Shown: positions 8,277 through 16,915, counted from the stretch's first letter. The stretch: DNA of 64,000 bases from an uncultured Bacteroidales bacterium (GCA_902802265.1 CADCLN010000001.1:1-64000); one strand, 5' to 3'. The notes: generated from the sequence alone by a model not told the origin. Made by a program: numbers and translations.

Positions 8277-9988
8277 TGAAAACATCCTTGACATTCGCAG
8301 GCTGTCTGCTCATGGCACTAAGCCTTCTGGCCTGGCAGCCCTTAGCCATTCGCCGAAACCAGGTGGGCTGCTACCCCTGGCAAGAGAAAGTCATCGTCGT
8401 GGAGGGCATAAACCCCACAGGCAAAGTGCGTGTAACAACCCCCACAGGCAAGACCATGAAGCCCAAGGCAAGGGTGCGTGAAGTTCTCTCGCCGTGGTCG
8501 GACAAGAAGCGCTATGTGGTTGACCTCGGCGAACTGACAGCTACTGGACGTTACCACATCAGTGTAGGCAATGAACAATGCGACCTTGTGGTAGCAGAAC
8601 ATCCATACCATGATATCGCCAAAGCATCCCTACGACTTTTTTACTTGATACGTTCTGGCGTACCGATTGAACAAGGTGGCAAATACAACCGGCCATTGGG
8701 ACATCCCGACACCTGCGTATTTGTCCACCCCTCCGCAGCGTCCGCCCTGCGTCCTGCAGGCACCATCATCCGTTCACCCTACGGTTGGTACGATGCAGGC
8801 GACTACAACAAATACGTGGTCAATTCAGCATTCAGCATCGGACTGATGTTCGCCGCATACGAATGGCAGCGAGACTACTTCTCCAGTCAATCCACAGACA
8901 TCCCCGAAAGTAAAAACCAAACACCCGACATCCTTGACGAGATGATGTTCAACTTGCGCTGGCTCCTCACCATGCAAGACCCCACCGATGGCGGCGTGTA
9001 TCACAAACTGACCACACCCAACTTCGAGGGTTTTATCATGCCTACAGAATGTCGCCAACCCCGCTACGTCGTAGCCAAAAGTGTGACCGCCACGCTCGAC
9101 TTTGCTGCTGTGATGGCTGATGCAGCACGACTCTTCGAGCCCTTCCAGCAAGACTATCCTGGCTTCTCTGCCATAGCCGCCGCCGTCAGTGAACGAGCCT
9201 ACCAATGGGCAAAGGAACACCCCACAGCATTCTACCGTCAGGACCAACTGAAAGACCCAGCCATCACGACAGGCACCTACAGCGACGGCAATGCCCGCGA
9301 CGAAATCTTCTGGGCAGCCTCTGCGCTCTACCGTCTCACAGGCAAGCAATCATACCTTGACGAAGCCCGTCAGCACCAGCCCCAACGATTCTCCACACCT
9401 TCGTGGGGCAACGTTGCTGCACTCGGCATTTTCGAATGGCTGTCGCCAATCCCTCTGGACGACACATCTTCCATGCTTCGTCTGCTCACCGACTACTGCA
9501 ATGCTGCCGTGAAAGACATTGGCTCCTCCTGCTTTCAGTCACCCTATGGCAACACTCCCCGCGACTTCGGTTGGGGTTGTCTCGCAGAACGTTGCTGCTG
9601 CGAAGCCTTTGCCTTGCTCTATGCCGACAAAATACTCGGCACCACAAAATACCGTCGCGCCGCCCTGCAGAACGCCGACTACCTCTTAGGTCGCAACGCC
9701 ACCGGCTATTGCTATGTGACGGGCTTCGGCGACCGCAGTCCCATGCACCCCCACCATCGCATCTCTGCCGCCGACAATGTGGAAGCCCCCTTCCCAGGCA
9801 TGTTGGTCGGTGGTCCCAACCCTGCACAGCAAGACAAGAAAGACCTCAAGACCCCATGCCCGTCAAACCATCCCGACGAATCCTATCTTGACGTCACCGA
9901 ATCCTACGCCTCTAACGAAATTGCTATCAACTGGAACGCCTCCCTCGTCGCCTTCCTCTGCTGGCTCGATGCAGAAACAGCAAAATAA
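8276..9988 (+). CDS. Glycoside hydrolase family 9 protein with N-terminal Ig-like domain
   Basis: 570 residues, secreted (signal peptide MKTSLTFAGCLLMALSLLAW). Residues ~22-108 form the CelD_N immunoglobulin-like domain (RRNQVGCYPWQEKVIVV). The GH9 toroid follows, with the signature GWYDAGDYNKYVVNSAFS at ~170-187 containing both catalytic-base aspartates (D173, D176). LLGRNATGYCYVTGFGDRSPMHPHHRIS precedes ESYASNEIAINWNA with the general acid near residue 548. The family includes endoglucanases and exo-glucosidases acting on beta-1,4-glucans, so the substrate could be cellulose, xyloglucan or oligosaccharides. The ATG overlaps the preceding stop by one base. Confidence 0.88.
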   Translation: MKTSLTFAGCLLMALSLLAWQPLAIRRNQVGCYPWQEKVIVVEGINPTGKVRVTTPTGKTMKPKARVREVLSPWSDKKRYVVDLGELTATGRYHISVGNEQCDLVVAEHPYHDIAKASLRLFYLIRSGVPIEQGGKYNRPLGHPDTCVFVHPSAASALRPAGTIIRSPYGWYDAGDYNKYVVNSAFSIGLMFAAYEWQRDYFSSQSTDIPESKNQTPDILDEMMFNLRWLLTMQDPTDGGVYHKLTTPNFEGFIMPTECRQPRYVVAKSVTATLDFAAVMADAARLFEPFQQDYPGFSAIAAAVSERAYQWAKEHPTAFYRQDQLKDPAITTGTYSDGNARDEIFWAASALYRLTGKQSYLDEARQHQPQRFSTPSWGNVAALGIFEWLSPIPLDDTSSMLRLLTDYCNAAVKDIGSSCFQSPYGNTPRDFGWGCLAERCCCEAFALLYADKILGTTKYRRAALQNADYLLGRNATGYCYVTGFGDRSPMHPHHRISAADNVEAPFPGMLVGGPNPAQQDKKDLKTPCPSNHPDESYLDVTESYASNEIAINWNASLVAFLCWLDAETAK

Positions 9989-10002
9989 TATTTCGCAAAA
10001 TG

Positions 10003-10034
10003 TTTGCAGGATTCAGCTATTTATCATATCTTTG
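10003..10034 (+). promoter_or_regulatory. Promoter P1 upstream of sodB
   Basis: TTTG (10003-10006), 20-bp spacer, TATCTTTG (10027-10034): an essentially consensus Bacteroidetes promoter, about 135 bp ahead of sodB. A 35-codon ORF (10056-10163) between the two sodB promoters has no recognisable features and is not called as a gene. Confidence 0.6.
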
Positions 10035-10130
10035 CGCACTCATCTTACAGACGACATGAACAAAGGAAAGCCATGTTTCATGATTAAAGAAAAAGACGAC
10101 AGTACGCAAACAATGAATGTACTCTTTTCG

Positions 10131-10138
10131 TACCTTTG
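10131..10138 (+). promoter_or_regulatory. Promoter P2 (-7 box TACCTTTG) upstream of sodB
   Basis: An exact TACCTTTG lies 31 bp before the sodB ATG, without a good -33 TTTG. Together with P1 it gives sodB two tandem candidate start sites. Confidence 0.6.
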
Positions 10139-10169
10139 CAGCCAACAACCTTTAAATTATTAATAATGT

Positions 10170-10757
10170 ATGGAAAAAATGCAATTGATGGCGCTACCCT
10201 ATGCGCCAGAGGCTTTGGAGCCTGTGATTAGCCGCGAGACCATCGGTTTTCACCATGGGAAACATCTGGCCGGCTATGTGAACAACCTAAACGGACTGCT
10301 GCAGGACAGCGGTTTCGAAGTAGCCACATTGGAGGAAATTGTCTGCAAGGCTACAGGGGGAATCCTGAACAACGCCGGACAGATTCTGAACCACAACCTC
10401 TATTTCTCACAGTTCAGCGGAAAGCCCAAGAAGACGGCTCCGACAGGCGCTTTGGCACTCGCCATCGAGCGCGAGTTCGGTTCATTCGATGCCTTCAAGG
10501 AAGAGTTTCAGAAGAAGGGGGCAACGCTCTTTGGCAGCGGCTGGGTGTGGCTGTCGGCAGACAAAGACGGCAAGCTTGTCATCACGCAGGAGCCGAATGC
10601 TGCCAATCCTGTACAGCGCGGACTGAAACCGCTGCTGACTTTCGATGTATGGGAACACGCTTACTATTTAGACTATCAGAACCGCCGTCCTGACCATCTC
10701 GCTGCGCTGTGGCAAATTGTCGATTGGGACATCATCGAACAACGTTACCAACCATAG
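10170..10757 (+). CDS. sodB: Superoxide dismutase, Fe-type (or cambialistic)
   Basis: 195 residues, the normal length. It converts superoxide to peroxide in the cytosol. Metal ligands are visible: H28 (GFHHGKH), H75 (QILNHNLYF), and D159 and H163 (FDVWEHAYYLDY). The outer-sphere glutamine is in the N-terminal half (Q71, in NNAGQILNH) and there is no glutamine in GSGWVWL; this is the arrangement of Fe-SODs rather than Mn-SODs. Some Bacteroidales enzymes of this type work with either metal, so cambialism is possible. Two tandem promoters precede it. Confidence 0.95.
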   Translation: MEKMQLMALPYAPEALEPVISRETIGFHHGKHLAGYVNNLNGLLQDSGFEVATLEEIVCKATGGILNNAGQILNHNLYFSQFSGKPKKTAPTGALALAIEREFGSFDAFKEEFQKKGATLFGSGWVWLSADKDGKLVITQEPNAANPVQRGLKPLLTFDVWEHAYYLDYQNRRPDHLAALWQIVDWDIIEQRYQP

Positions 10758-10792
10758 ACCAGCACAGATTTAACAGATTTAAACCACAGATT

Positions 10793-11953
10793 ATGGCACA
10801 CAAACATTTAACACTTCTTGCTGGTTGCCTGTTCGCGGCTCTGGGTAGCTTGGCACAGCAGCAACTGGGACAGCGTTCTCGGGTACAATCGCCCGTCGTC
10901 CATGACGATGGCACAGTAACATTCAATTTCTTTTGCCCTTCGGCACAGCAGGTCAGCGTAAGGGGCGACTTTGAGGAAATCCACAGCAAGACGCTGCCCA
11001 TGACACGACAAGAGGGCGGCGTATGGACGGTGACAACCGACCCGCTCAACCCCGAACTTTATTCCTACAGTCTGACGGTGGATGGCCAACGGTTTATCGA
11101 CCCTGCGAACAGTTATGTGAACCGCGACATCTCGACCCTGAGCAACATTTTCATCGTGACAAACTATGCCGACGACAGGGGGCATCTTTACCAAGTGAAC
11201 AACGTGCCACATGGTACGTTGAGCCGCGTGTGGTATGACTCGCCCACATTGGGACAGCAGCGGCGCATGACGGTGTATCTGCCAGCGGCTTACGATGGCA
11301 AGAAACGTTTTCCTGCGATGTATTTGCTACACGGTCACGGCGGCGACGAAACGTCGTGGGGCGACCTGGGACGTGCATCGCAGATTATGGACAACCTGAT
11401 TGCAGAAGGGAAGTGTGTGCCGATGATTGTAGTGATGCCCAATGGCAACCCCACGTGCAATGCAGCACCAGGCTGGTGGCACGAAGGGATGTACACACCC
11501 GACGGCAATGCGTTCAACAGACGCGGTGCAAAGGCAACGATGGAAGAGAGCTTCATGGACATTGTCCGTTTCGTGGACAGCCATTACCGCACCATTGCCA
11601 AGCGGTCTGCCCGTGCGGTGACGGGATTGTCGATGGGTGGCGGACACACGTTTGGCATTTCGCGGCTCTACCCCGACGTGTTCGACTACTACGGCCTGCA
11701 GTCGGCAGCCGCTCGCATGCAGAAGAACGATGCAAAGTTCGACGAACAGATGGCACGCCTCTTTGCTTCAAAGCCCAAACTTTACTGGATTGCCATCGGC
11801 AAGGAGGATTTCCTGATGCAGATGAACAACGACCTGCGAACCTATCTCGATGCGCATCAGTATCCTTACGAATATTATGAGAACGACGGTGGACACATCT
11901 GGCGCAACTGGCGCATTTACCTCACCCTGTTCGCACAAAAAATTTTCAAATAA
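10793..11953 (+). CDS. Secreted CE1-like esterase with N-terminal E-set domain
   Basis: 386 residues. ATG 10793 gives a signal peptide (MAHKHLTLLAGCLFAALGSLA); the longer upstream reading frame overlaps sodB and is rejected. Residues ~28-115 (VHDDGTVTFNFFCPSAQQVSVRGDFEE) form a CBM48/E-set-like immunoglobulin domain. The rest is an alpha/beta hydrolase of the esterase-D/feruloyl-esterase type: YLLHGHGGDETSW oxyanion region, nucleophile serine in TGLSMGGGHTF, and C-terminal histidine in NDGGHIWRNW. Bacteroidetes relatives remove feruloyl or acetyl groups from plant polysaccharides; the ester hydrolysed here is unknown. The spacer from sodB contains a short repeat with two copies of ACAGATTTAA-like sequence. 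Confidence 0.85.
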   Translation: MAHKHLTLLAGCLFAALGSLAQQQLGQRSRVQSPVVHDDGTVTFNFFCPSAQQVSVRGDFEEIHSKTLPMTRQEGGVWTVTTDPLNPELYSYSLTVDGQRFIDPANSYVNRDISTLSNIFIVTNYADDRGHLYQVNNVPHGTLSRVWYDSPTLGQQRRMTVYLPAAYDGKKRFPAMYLLHGHGGDETSWGDLGRASQIMDNLIAEGKCVPMIVVMPNGNPTCNAAPGWWHEGMYTPDGNAFNRRGAKATMEESFMDIVRFVDSHYRTIAKRSARAVTGLSMGGGHTFGISRLYPDVFDYYGLQSAAARMQKNDAKFDEQMARLFASKPKLYWIAIGKEDFLMQMNNDLRTYLDAHQYPYEYYENDGGHIWRNWRIYLTLFAQKIFK

Positions 11954-11965
11954 CCCCACACAACA

Positions 11966-13150
11966 ATGAAGGACTTTAAATTTTATGCGCCGACCGAAGT
12001 GGTGTTCGGCGAAAACTCAGAAGAGCAAGTGGCTCGGCTGATTAAGAAATATGGCGGCACAAAGGTGCTGGTACATTATGGCGGAAAGAGTGCAGAACGC
12101 TCAGGACTGCTCGACAAGGTGTGCAAACAACTGCAGGACGAAGGCATCCAGTTTGTCAAGCTGGGTGGCGTAGTGCCCAATCCACGACTGTCTTTAGCCA
12201 AACAGGGCATCGAACTCTGCCGAAAGGAAGGCATCGACTTTATCCTTGCTGTGGGTGGAGGCAGTGTCATCGATTCGTCAAAGTGCATCGCATACGGTGT
12301 CTGCTATGACGGTGATGTCTGGGACTTCTACTTAGGCAAAGCGCAGCCAACAAAGATGTTGCCACTGGCAGCTGTACTGACGATTCCTGCTGCTGGCAGC
12401 GAGATGAGCGAAGCCAGCGTCATCACCAACGAAGACGGCGACGTGAAACTCGGCTACTCCAACGACCTGTCGCGTCCCAAGTTTGCTATCATGAACCCAC
12501 GCCGTACATTTACACTTCCACCCTATCAGACGGCTGCGGGTGTTACCGACATCATGATGCACACCATGGAACGCTACTTCAACACCGACGGCGACATGAC
12601 GCTGACGGACGAAATTGCCGAAGCCCTGATGCGCACCATGAAAGCCTGCGTGTTTGAAGTGCTGAAAAATCCCGAAGACTACCGAAACCGTGCACAAATC
12701 ATGTGGGGCGGCAGTTTGGCCCACAACGATGTGACGGGCTGCCGTAACAATGGCGACTGGGCTACACACCAGTTGGAGCATGAATTGAGTGGTATGTTCG
12801 ATGTCACCCACGGTGCGGGCCTTGCAGCCATTTGGCCCAGTTGGGCACGCTATGTCATGCACGAAAACCTAAGCCGCTTTGTTCGCTTTGCCGTCAATGT
12901 AATGGAAGTGCCCAACGACTTCACCGACCCAGAAGGCACAGCCCTGCGGGGTGTTGAAGCCATGGAGCGTTTCTACCATGCCATTGGTATGCCCGTAAAC
13001 ATCCGCGAACTCATTGGCCGTGACGTCACCGATGAAGAAATCCAGGAAATGACCCGCAAATGCAGCCGTGACTATCAGCGCACCTGCGGTCAGTTCAAGG
13101 TGCTCAAGGCTGAAGACATGAAAGCCATCTACTGCATGGCACGTGGATAA
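11966..13150 (+). CDS. Iron-containing alcohol dehydrogenase, YqhD/BdhA (butanol dehydrogenase) type
   Basis: 394 residues, starting MKDFKFYAPTEVVFGENSEEQV as in NADPH-dependent YqhD-like enzymes. The cofactor loop is AVGGGSVIDSSK (~92-103). Metal ligands sit in GVTDIMMHTMERYF and THQLEHELSGMFDVTHGAGLA. Such enzymes reduce short-chain or lipid-derived aldehydes to alcohols. It lies 12 bp downstream of the esterase and probably shares its transcript. It belongs to a different branch from fucO in this window. Confidence 0.88.
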   Translation: MKDFKFYAPTEVVFGENSEEQVARLIKKYGGTKVLVHYGGKSAERSGLLDKVCKQLQDEGIQFVKLGGVVPNPRLSLAKQGIELCRKEGIDFILAVGGGSVIDSSKCIAYGVCYDGDVWDFYLGKAQPTKMLPLAAVLTIPAAGSEMSEASVITNEDGDVKLGYSNDLSRPKFAIMNPRRTFTLPPYQTAAGVTDIMMHTMERYFNTDGDMTLTDEIAEALMRTMKACVFEVLKNPEDYRNRAQIMWGGSLAHNDVTGCRNNGDWATHQLEHELSGMFDVTHGAGLAAIWPSWARYVMHENLSRFVRFAVNVMEVPNDFTDPEGTALRGVEAMERFYHAIGMPVNIRELIGRDVTDEEIQEMTRKCSRDYQRTCGQFKVLKAEDMKAIYCMARG

Positions 13151-13184
13151 GCAATTGTTACACAGAATAAATAACCAGACGACA

Positions 13185-13796
13185 ATGAAAAGACTATTTG
13201 TAATGAGTGCCTTGGCAGTACTGTTTGTTCTGCCAGGCTGTTCGCAAGAGAAGGTGTCGCAAAGTCCTTCCTTCAACGAAGTATTAACTTCACGCAGAAG
13301 CATCCGCAGCTATGATGCTTCGAAGAAAATCAGCGAGGCCGAAGTGCGCCAGTTGTTGTTAGCCACACAGGAAGCCCCCTCATGGGCAAACCAGCAACCC
13401 TCGAAGTATTACGTAGCCATTAGCCCCGAAAAGCTGGAGGCTGTGCAGAACCTCGTGGGTGGCAACAAGGACCGCATCAAGGATGCTCCCGTGCTTATCG
13501 TCTCGACTTATGAGCGTGGCAAGTCTGGCTTCTTCCAGGGCAATCCTGCCAACGAAGTGGGCGACGGATGGGGTGCTTACGACAACGGCCTGAGCAACTG
13601 CTACCTCGTGCTGCAAGCTCGTGCCATGGGGTTCGACACACTCATCATGGGAATGCGCGATGCCAATGCTTTGCGCCAACTGTTCAACATTCCTGAGAAC
13701 GAGACCGTCATGGCCGTCATCGCCCTTGGCTATCGCAAAGGAGACCCTCGACATCCCAATCATCGGAAGTTGGATGATATCGTGAAGTTCTACTGA
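13185..13796 (+). CDS. Nitroreductase-family lipoprotein
   Basis: 203 residues from ATG 13185. The in-frame GTG at 13143 overlaps the upstream gene and would place a tail before the signal peptide. The signal peptide ends in the lipobox LPGC (C19), so the protein is exported and lipidated. FMN-binding nitroreductase motifs follow: SRRSIRSYDASKKIS, EAPSWANQQPSKYYV, and the C-terminal ALGYRKGDPRHPNHRKLDDIVKFY. Most nitroreductases are cytosolic; exported lipoprotein versions occur in Bacteroidetes, and how they are supplied with FMN and electrons is unclear. It lies 34 bp after the alcohol dehydrogenase. Confidence 0.82.
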   Translation: MKRLFVMSALAVLFVLPGCSQEKVSQSPSFNEVLTSRRSIRSYDASKKISEAEVRQLLLATQEAPSWANQQPSKYYVAISPEKLEAVQNLVGGNKDRIKDAPVLIVSTYERGKSGFFQGNPANEVGDGWGAYDNGLSNCYLVLQARAMGFDTLIMGMRDANALRQLFNIPENETVMAVIALGYRKGDPRHPNHRKLDDIVKFY

Positions 13797-13810
13797 TAAC
13801 AAATTAACAA

Positions 13811-13883
13811 ACAACGGATGAAACGGATTTAGGCCTTATATAATCAAAGGCTTAAATCCGTTTCATCCGTCAAATCCGTTGTT
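13811..13883. terminator. Long hairpin between convergent genes
   Basis: CGGATGAAACGGATTTAGGCC (about 815-835 of this kilobase) pairs with 13849-13869, and the sequence AACGGATTT recurs on both arms. It sits exactly between the convergent stops of the nitroreductase and menA. A related palindrome is at 58527-58597, also between convergent genes, so this is a repeat family serving or mimicking bidirectional terminators. Confidence 0.65.
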
Positions 13884-14800
13884 TACCACAAAGCTATCGT
13901 CAGCAAAAGGCCGAGAAGCGAGAAGTTGCGCGGCGTTTCGTAATAGAGTTCATTGAGTGCATCGCCCTCTCGGATGCGATTCAGTTTCAGCCATGCATAG
14001 AGGTGCAGCGCCAGATAAGGGAGGGACGCATAAAGCAAACCTATCCACGAAATTCTGCCACCAACAAACAATAGCGCAATCATGACCAGACAGATAAGAC
14101 CTGCAAACAAATAGAGGTAGCGGCCAAAAGGCTCGCCGAGAATGGCGACGCTGGTATATTTTCCTGCCGCAGGGTCTTCGTCCCTGTCACGATAATTGTT
14201 CAGTATGAGCAAGGTGTCGATGGAGCACCCTGCTATAATTGCTACCCATAGGGCTTCCCACGTCAGCGTATAGGTCAAGACATAGAATGTGCCGCAAACG
14301 GGTATCAGTCCGAAGCACAGCAAGACGGCCAAATCGCCCATGCCGTGATAGGCAAAGACCAGACTGTAAAGGAATGTGCAGGCTACCACCACGGCGCCCA
14401 TCAACACAATCTCCCATCCGCCCCATGCCAGATGTTCCCTCACAAGACTGAGGATGACAAGTCCCACAAGACAGCCCACCGTCAGACACACCACCGTGCC
14501 CCAGTTCATCGCCTTTCGGGTAAGTAATCCATTGGCATAGATGCGGTCTATGCGCTCCGGATCATCTTTGTCCAGTCCACGCTTAAAATCCACCACATCA
14601 TTAATCAGGTTGGCAGATACCTGCATGAAACAGGCAAAGACACCACACAAGATGGCAACCGTCCACGAGAATGTCTCCGGCGACACATTGTGTGCCAATC
14701 CAGAACCCACAAAAACAGTCATCAATGCTCCGCCCAAACTGGCTGGGCGTATTCCCAAAAGCCATGCTTTCAAGGAATTCACCGCTATCTTTTCACTCAT
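13883..14800 (-). CDS. menA: 1,4-dihydroxy-2-naphthoate polyprenyltransferase
   Basis: 305 residues, an integral membrane UbiA-family prenyltransferase of menaquinone synthesis. It joins the polyprenyl tail to 1,4-dihydroxy-2-naphthoate. The first aspartate motif is NLINDVVDFKRGLDKDD (about 64-80) and the second is NNYRDRDEDPAAGK. The N-terminal KAWLLGIRPASLGGA and the run of about eight hydrophobic helices fit MenA. It starts 8 bp downstream of the deiminase-like gene's stop, so the two may be cotranscribed, but no metabolic link is evident. Confidence 0.92.
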   Translation of the reverse strand: MSEKIAVNSLKAWLLGIRPASLGGALMTVFVGSGLAHNVSPETFSWTVAILCGVFACFMQVSANLINDVVDFKRGLDKDDPERIDRIYANGLLTRKAMNWGTVVCLTVGCLVGLVILSLVREHLAWGGWEIVLMGAVVVACTFLYSLVFAYHGMGDLAVLLCFGLIPVCGTFYVLTYTLTWEALWVAIIAGCSIDTLLILNNYRDRDEDPAAGKYTSVAILGEPFGRYLYLFAGLICLVMIALLFVGGRISWIGLLYASLPYLALHLYAWLKLNRIREGDALNELYYETPRNFSLLGLLLTIALW

Positions 14801-14808
14801 TGTTCAGT

Positions 14809-16860
14809 TTATTTGATTACTACTTTCTTACCATTGAAAATATAGATGCCCTTAGCCGTCGGATGAGTGGCGAGACGCAGTCCGCCAAGAGTGTACCACA
14901 CATTGGTGGCTGGGACATGGCTCTTTACCTCAGTAATGTCTGTTGTCGGTTCGTCGGTGCTGGTGTCTTCTACGAGCCAACGAGCGTCGAGCTGGAAGGT
15001 GATAGAGTCTTTCAACATAGGAGCTGTCTCGAAGTCGAACATGTCTTTATCATACTTGGCATTGGTGGTAAGGTTAAAATTGTAGAATGCGCCATATTGG
15101 GCATTGAGCGGCTTGCTGACGGTCTTACCATTGTTGGATGTAGCCTGGATATAGTATTCAATATCGATGCCTTTAGCGGTAAGCGGCTGTCCGCCTGTGA
15201 GGGCCGAAAGATTCACTTTACAGCTCCAGCGGTTGCCGTTGGCTGTAAGGTCCACCTCGTTCCAGTCTCCACCATTGACACTATAGAAAAGCTTGGTTTC
15301 CTTGATGCCACTCTTGTTCGTGATAATGGCGCTGAAGGGGATGTAGTTGTTGGTGCCTGAATTGACATAGCCATGGATATTCTTATGAATGATACGGACA
15401 GGATTGTCGGCAGGTATCTGTTTGGTGACACAATGGATGGAACCGCCTAAACCGTTGAAAGTGCGCATATCGATGCAATAGAAGGTGTAGCCTGGATAGA
15501 GTTTTTCCATCTGCTTGATGTTGGCACGGTCCCAATCTGCTGTCGGCAAACCGTCGTCAGCTACTGGCGAGAAGCAGGGCTGAAGAATGTAGTTATTACA
15601 AATCAAGTGGTTGGCATATGATTGGGCACACTGGCCATACTCTTCTTCGCTTTGCCAATTAGAACCGTCATTGAAGGATGGGAACGGAATGGAACCGCCG
15701 TCGTAGTATTTACGTTTAAAGAAACTGCGCTTGTTGAGCAGTATGGTGGTATTGCCGAAGGCTATGTCGTAATCGGTCCAGGAATCATAGGTTTCCGGCA
15801 TCTGTGTCAGCAGGAAAGAGTTCTCGTCGGTGGCGTCGGCATAGAGGTCGATATGACCTGTACCGCCATCGAAGTTTAGCCTTGGAAGGATGATGGTCTG
15901 ACGCTGTCCGACCAAACCACTGAGGGCAGCTTTAACGTCAGCCGGACTGAATGAATACTTCTTGTTCCATCGGATGGTGCTGAGATCCTCTCCATCCCAC
16001 CACATGCGCCCAATGGTGTCGGCATTGTTCTGGTAAACGGCAGTAGAGGTGAGAAGTCCGCCCACTCCGTCAACCAGGCAGTTTCCGCCTTCCCAGGTGA
16101 TGTCGTTGTAGTAGTTGGGGATGCCGAACTTTCTGTGCAGAAAAGATGGCAGCAGGTCGTCGGTGGGACGCTGAGGGCTATAGAGGAAGTCGAGCATGGC
16201 AAGATTGTCGTCGTCGCCATAATAGAAACAGATAGGTCCGCAGTCACGAAACCAGAAAGCATTGCCTGGAGCCACGAAGAACTGCATATTGTCGGTGCGC
16301 ATTCCTGACTTAGTCATGACGTCGCGTATGATTGCCTCATCAGCTTCATCTTCGATGCGCACCCATGCTTGGGCGCCAGCTCTCTGGATGCCGTCCATGA
16401 TGTAGAGGAACACGAAACCATCGTCAGTCTCCACGTCTAACTGAGCCTTGCATTCGCCGTTGCCCAAGTATTGTACTTCGGAGTTTCTATCTGCCTGATA
16501 ATATAGTTTACCCCAATTTTTGAGGAGTTGACTGGCATTATAACGTATGTCCGTCTCAAAGCCTGGTATGAGATAATTGTATCGGGGACTTACGACGACA
16601 GCCTTGACTTCTTCCCACTCGCCAGGGAACCATACGCGGTCTTTGAATTCGAGTGGAGCACCAGAGGCATCCGCAGCACGCTTCGCAGGATGGGGCGTTT
16701 CTACGCGGAGCTTTGGCAATTCATACTCGCCATTATAGGTGTGTTTCATCAGAAGACGGGAAAGGGAGCTTGCCCGCTTTCCTGTGTTCTGGGCATTGGC
16801 TACTGTCGGCAGCATAACGCTAAGCAACAGAAGCATAAAAATTTTCATAAAAGATTTCAT
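14809..16860 (-). CDS. Secreted agmatine/peptidyl-arginine deiminase-family protein with T9SS-like C-terminus
   Basis: 683 residues. A signal peptide (...LLLSVMLPTVANA) is followed by the pentein fold of PF04371 (Porphyromonas-type PAD/agmatine deiminase): WFPGEWEEVKAVVVSP, FRDCGP with D206, WEGGNCL (256-262), GTGHIDLY with H336 and D338, and GLGGSIHC with the nucleophile C477. The Asp/His-x-Asp/Cys set is complete. Residues ~495-620 look like an immunoglobulin-like domain. The final ~40 residues (WYTLGGLRL ... GIYIFNGKKVVIK) resemble a Bacteroidetes type IX secretion sorting tail. The P. gingivalis PPAD has the same order of signal peptide, catalytic domain, Ig domain and CTD. Whether it acts on protein arginine or on agmatine-like small molecules cannot be told from sequence. 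Start choice is complicated by a duplicated start region. Confidence 0.78.
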   Translation of the reverse strand: MKSFMKIFMLLLLSVMLPTVANAQNTGKRASSLSRLLMKHTYNGEYELPKLRVETPHPAKRAADASGAPLEFKDRVWFPGEWEEVKAVVVSPRYNYLIPGFETDIRYNASQLLKNWGKLYYQADRNSEVQYLGNGECKAQLDVETDDGFVFLYIMDGIQRAGAQAWVRIEDEADEAIIRDVMTKSGMRTDNMQFFVAPGNAFWFRDCGPICFYYGDDDNLAMLDFLYSPQRPTDDLLPSFLHRKFGIPNYYNDITWEGGNCLVDGVGGLLTSTAVYQNNADTIGRMWWDGEDLSTIRWNKKYSFSPADVKAALSGLVGQRQTIILPRLNFDGGTGHIDLYADATDENSFLLTQMPETYDSWTDYDIAFGNTTILLNKRSFFKRKYYDGGSIPFPSFNDGSNWQSEEEYGQCAQSYANHLICNNYILQPCFSPVADDGLPTADWDRANIKQMEKLYPGYTFYCIDMRTFNGLGGSIHCVTKQIPADNPVRIIHKNIHGYVNSGTNNYIPFSAIITNKSGIKETKLFYSVNGGDWNEVDLTANGNRWSCKVNLSALTGGQPLTAKGIDIEYYIQATSNNGKTVSKPLNAQYGAFYNFNLTTNAKYDKDMFDFETAPMLKDSITFQLDARWLVEDTSTDEPTTDITEVKSHVPATNVWYTLGGLRLATHPTAKGIYIFNGKKVVIK

Positions 16861-16915
16861 TTATAAATATTAAAGTAAAATTAAAAGATTTCATTTATAA
16901 ATATTAAAGTAAAAT
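16849..16915. repeat. 33-bp tandem duplication covering the start region of the deiminase-like gene
   Basis: Bases 16849-16881 are repeated exactly at 16883-16915, offset by 34 bp. The unit includes the ATG and leader of the minus-strand gene. The duplicate ATG (16894) is out of frame with the real one (16860) and opens a 24-codon ORF (16820-16894, minus) that overlaps the true start. Confidence 0.9.

Noticed and set aside
10056..10163. 35-codon ORF between the two sodB promoters
   Set aside because: No motif or visible ribosome-binding site. Noted only as a possible leader peptide.
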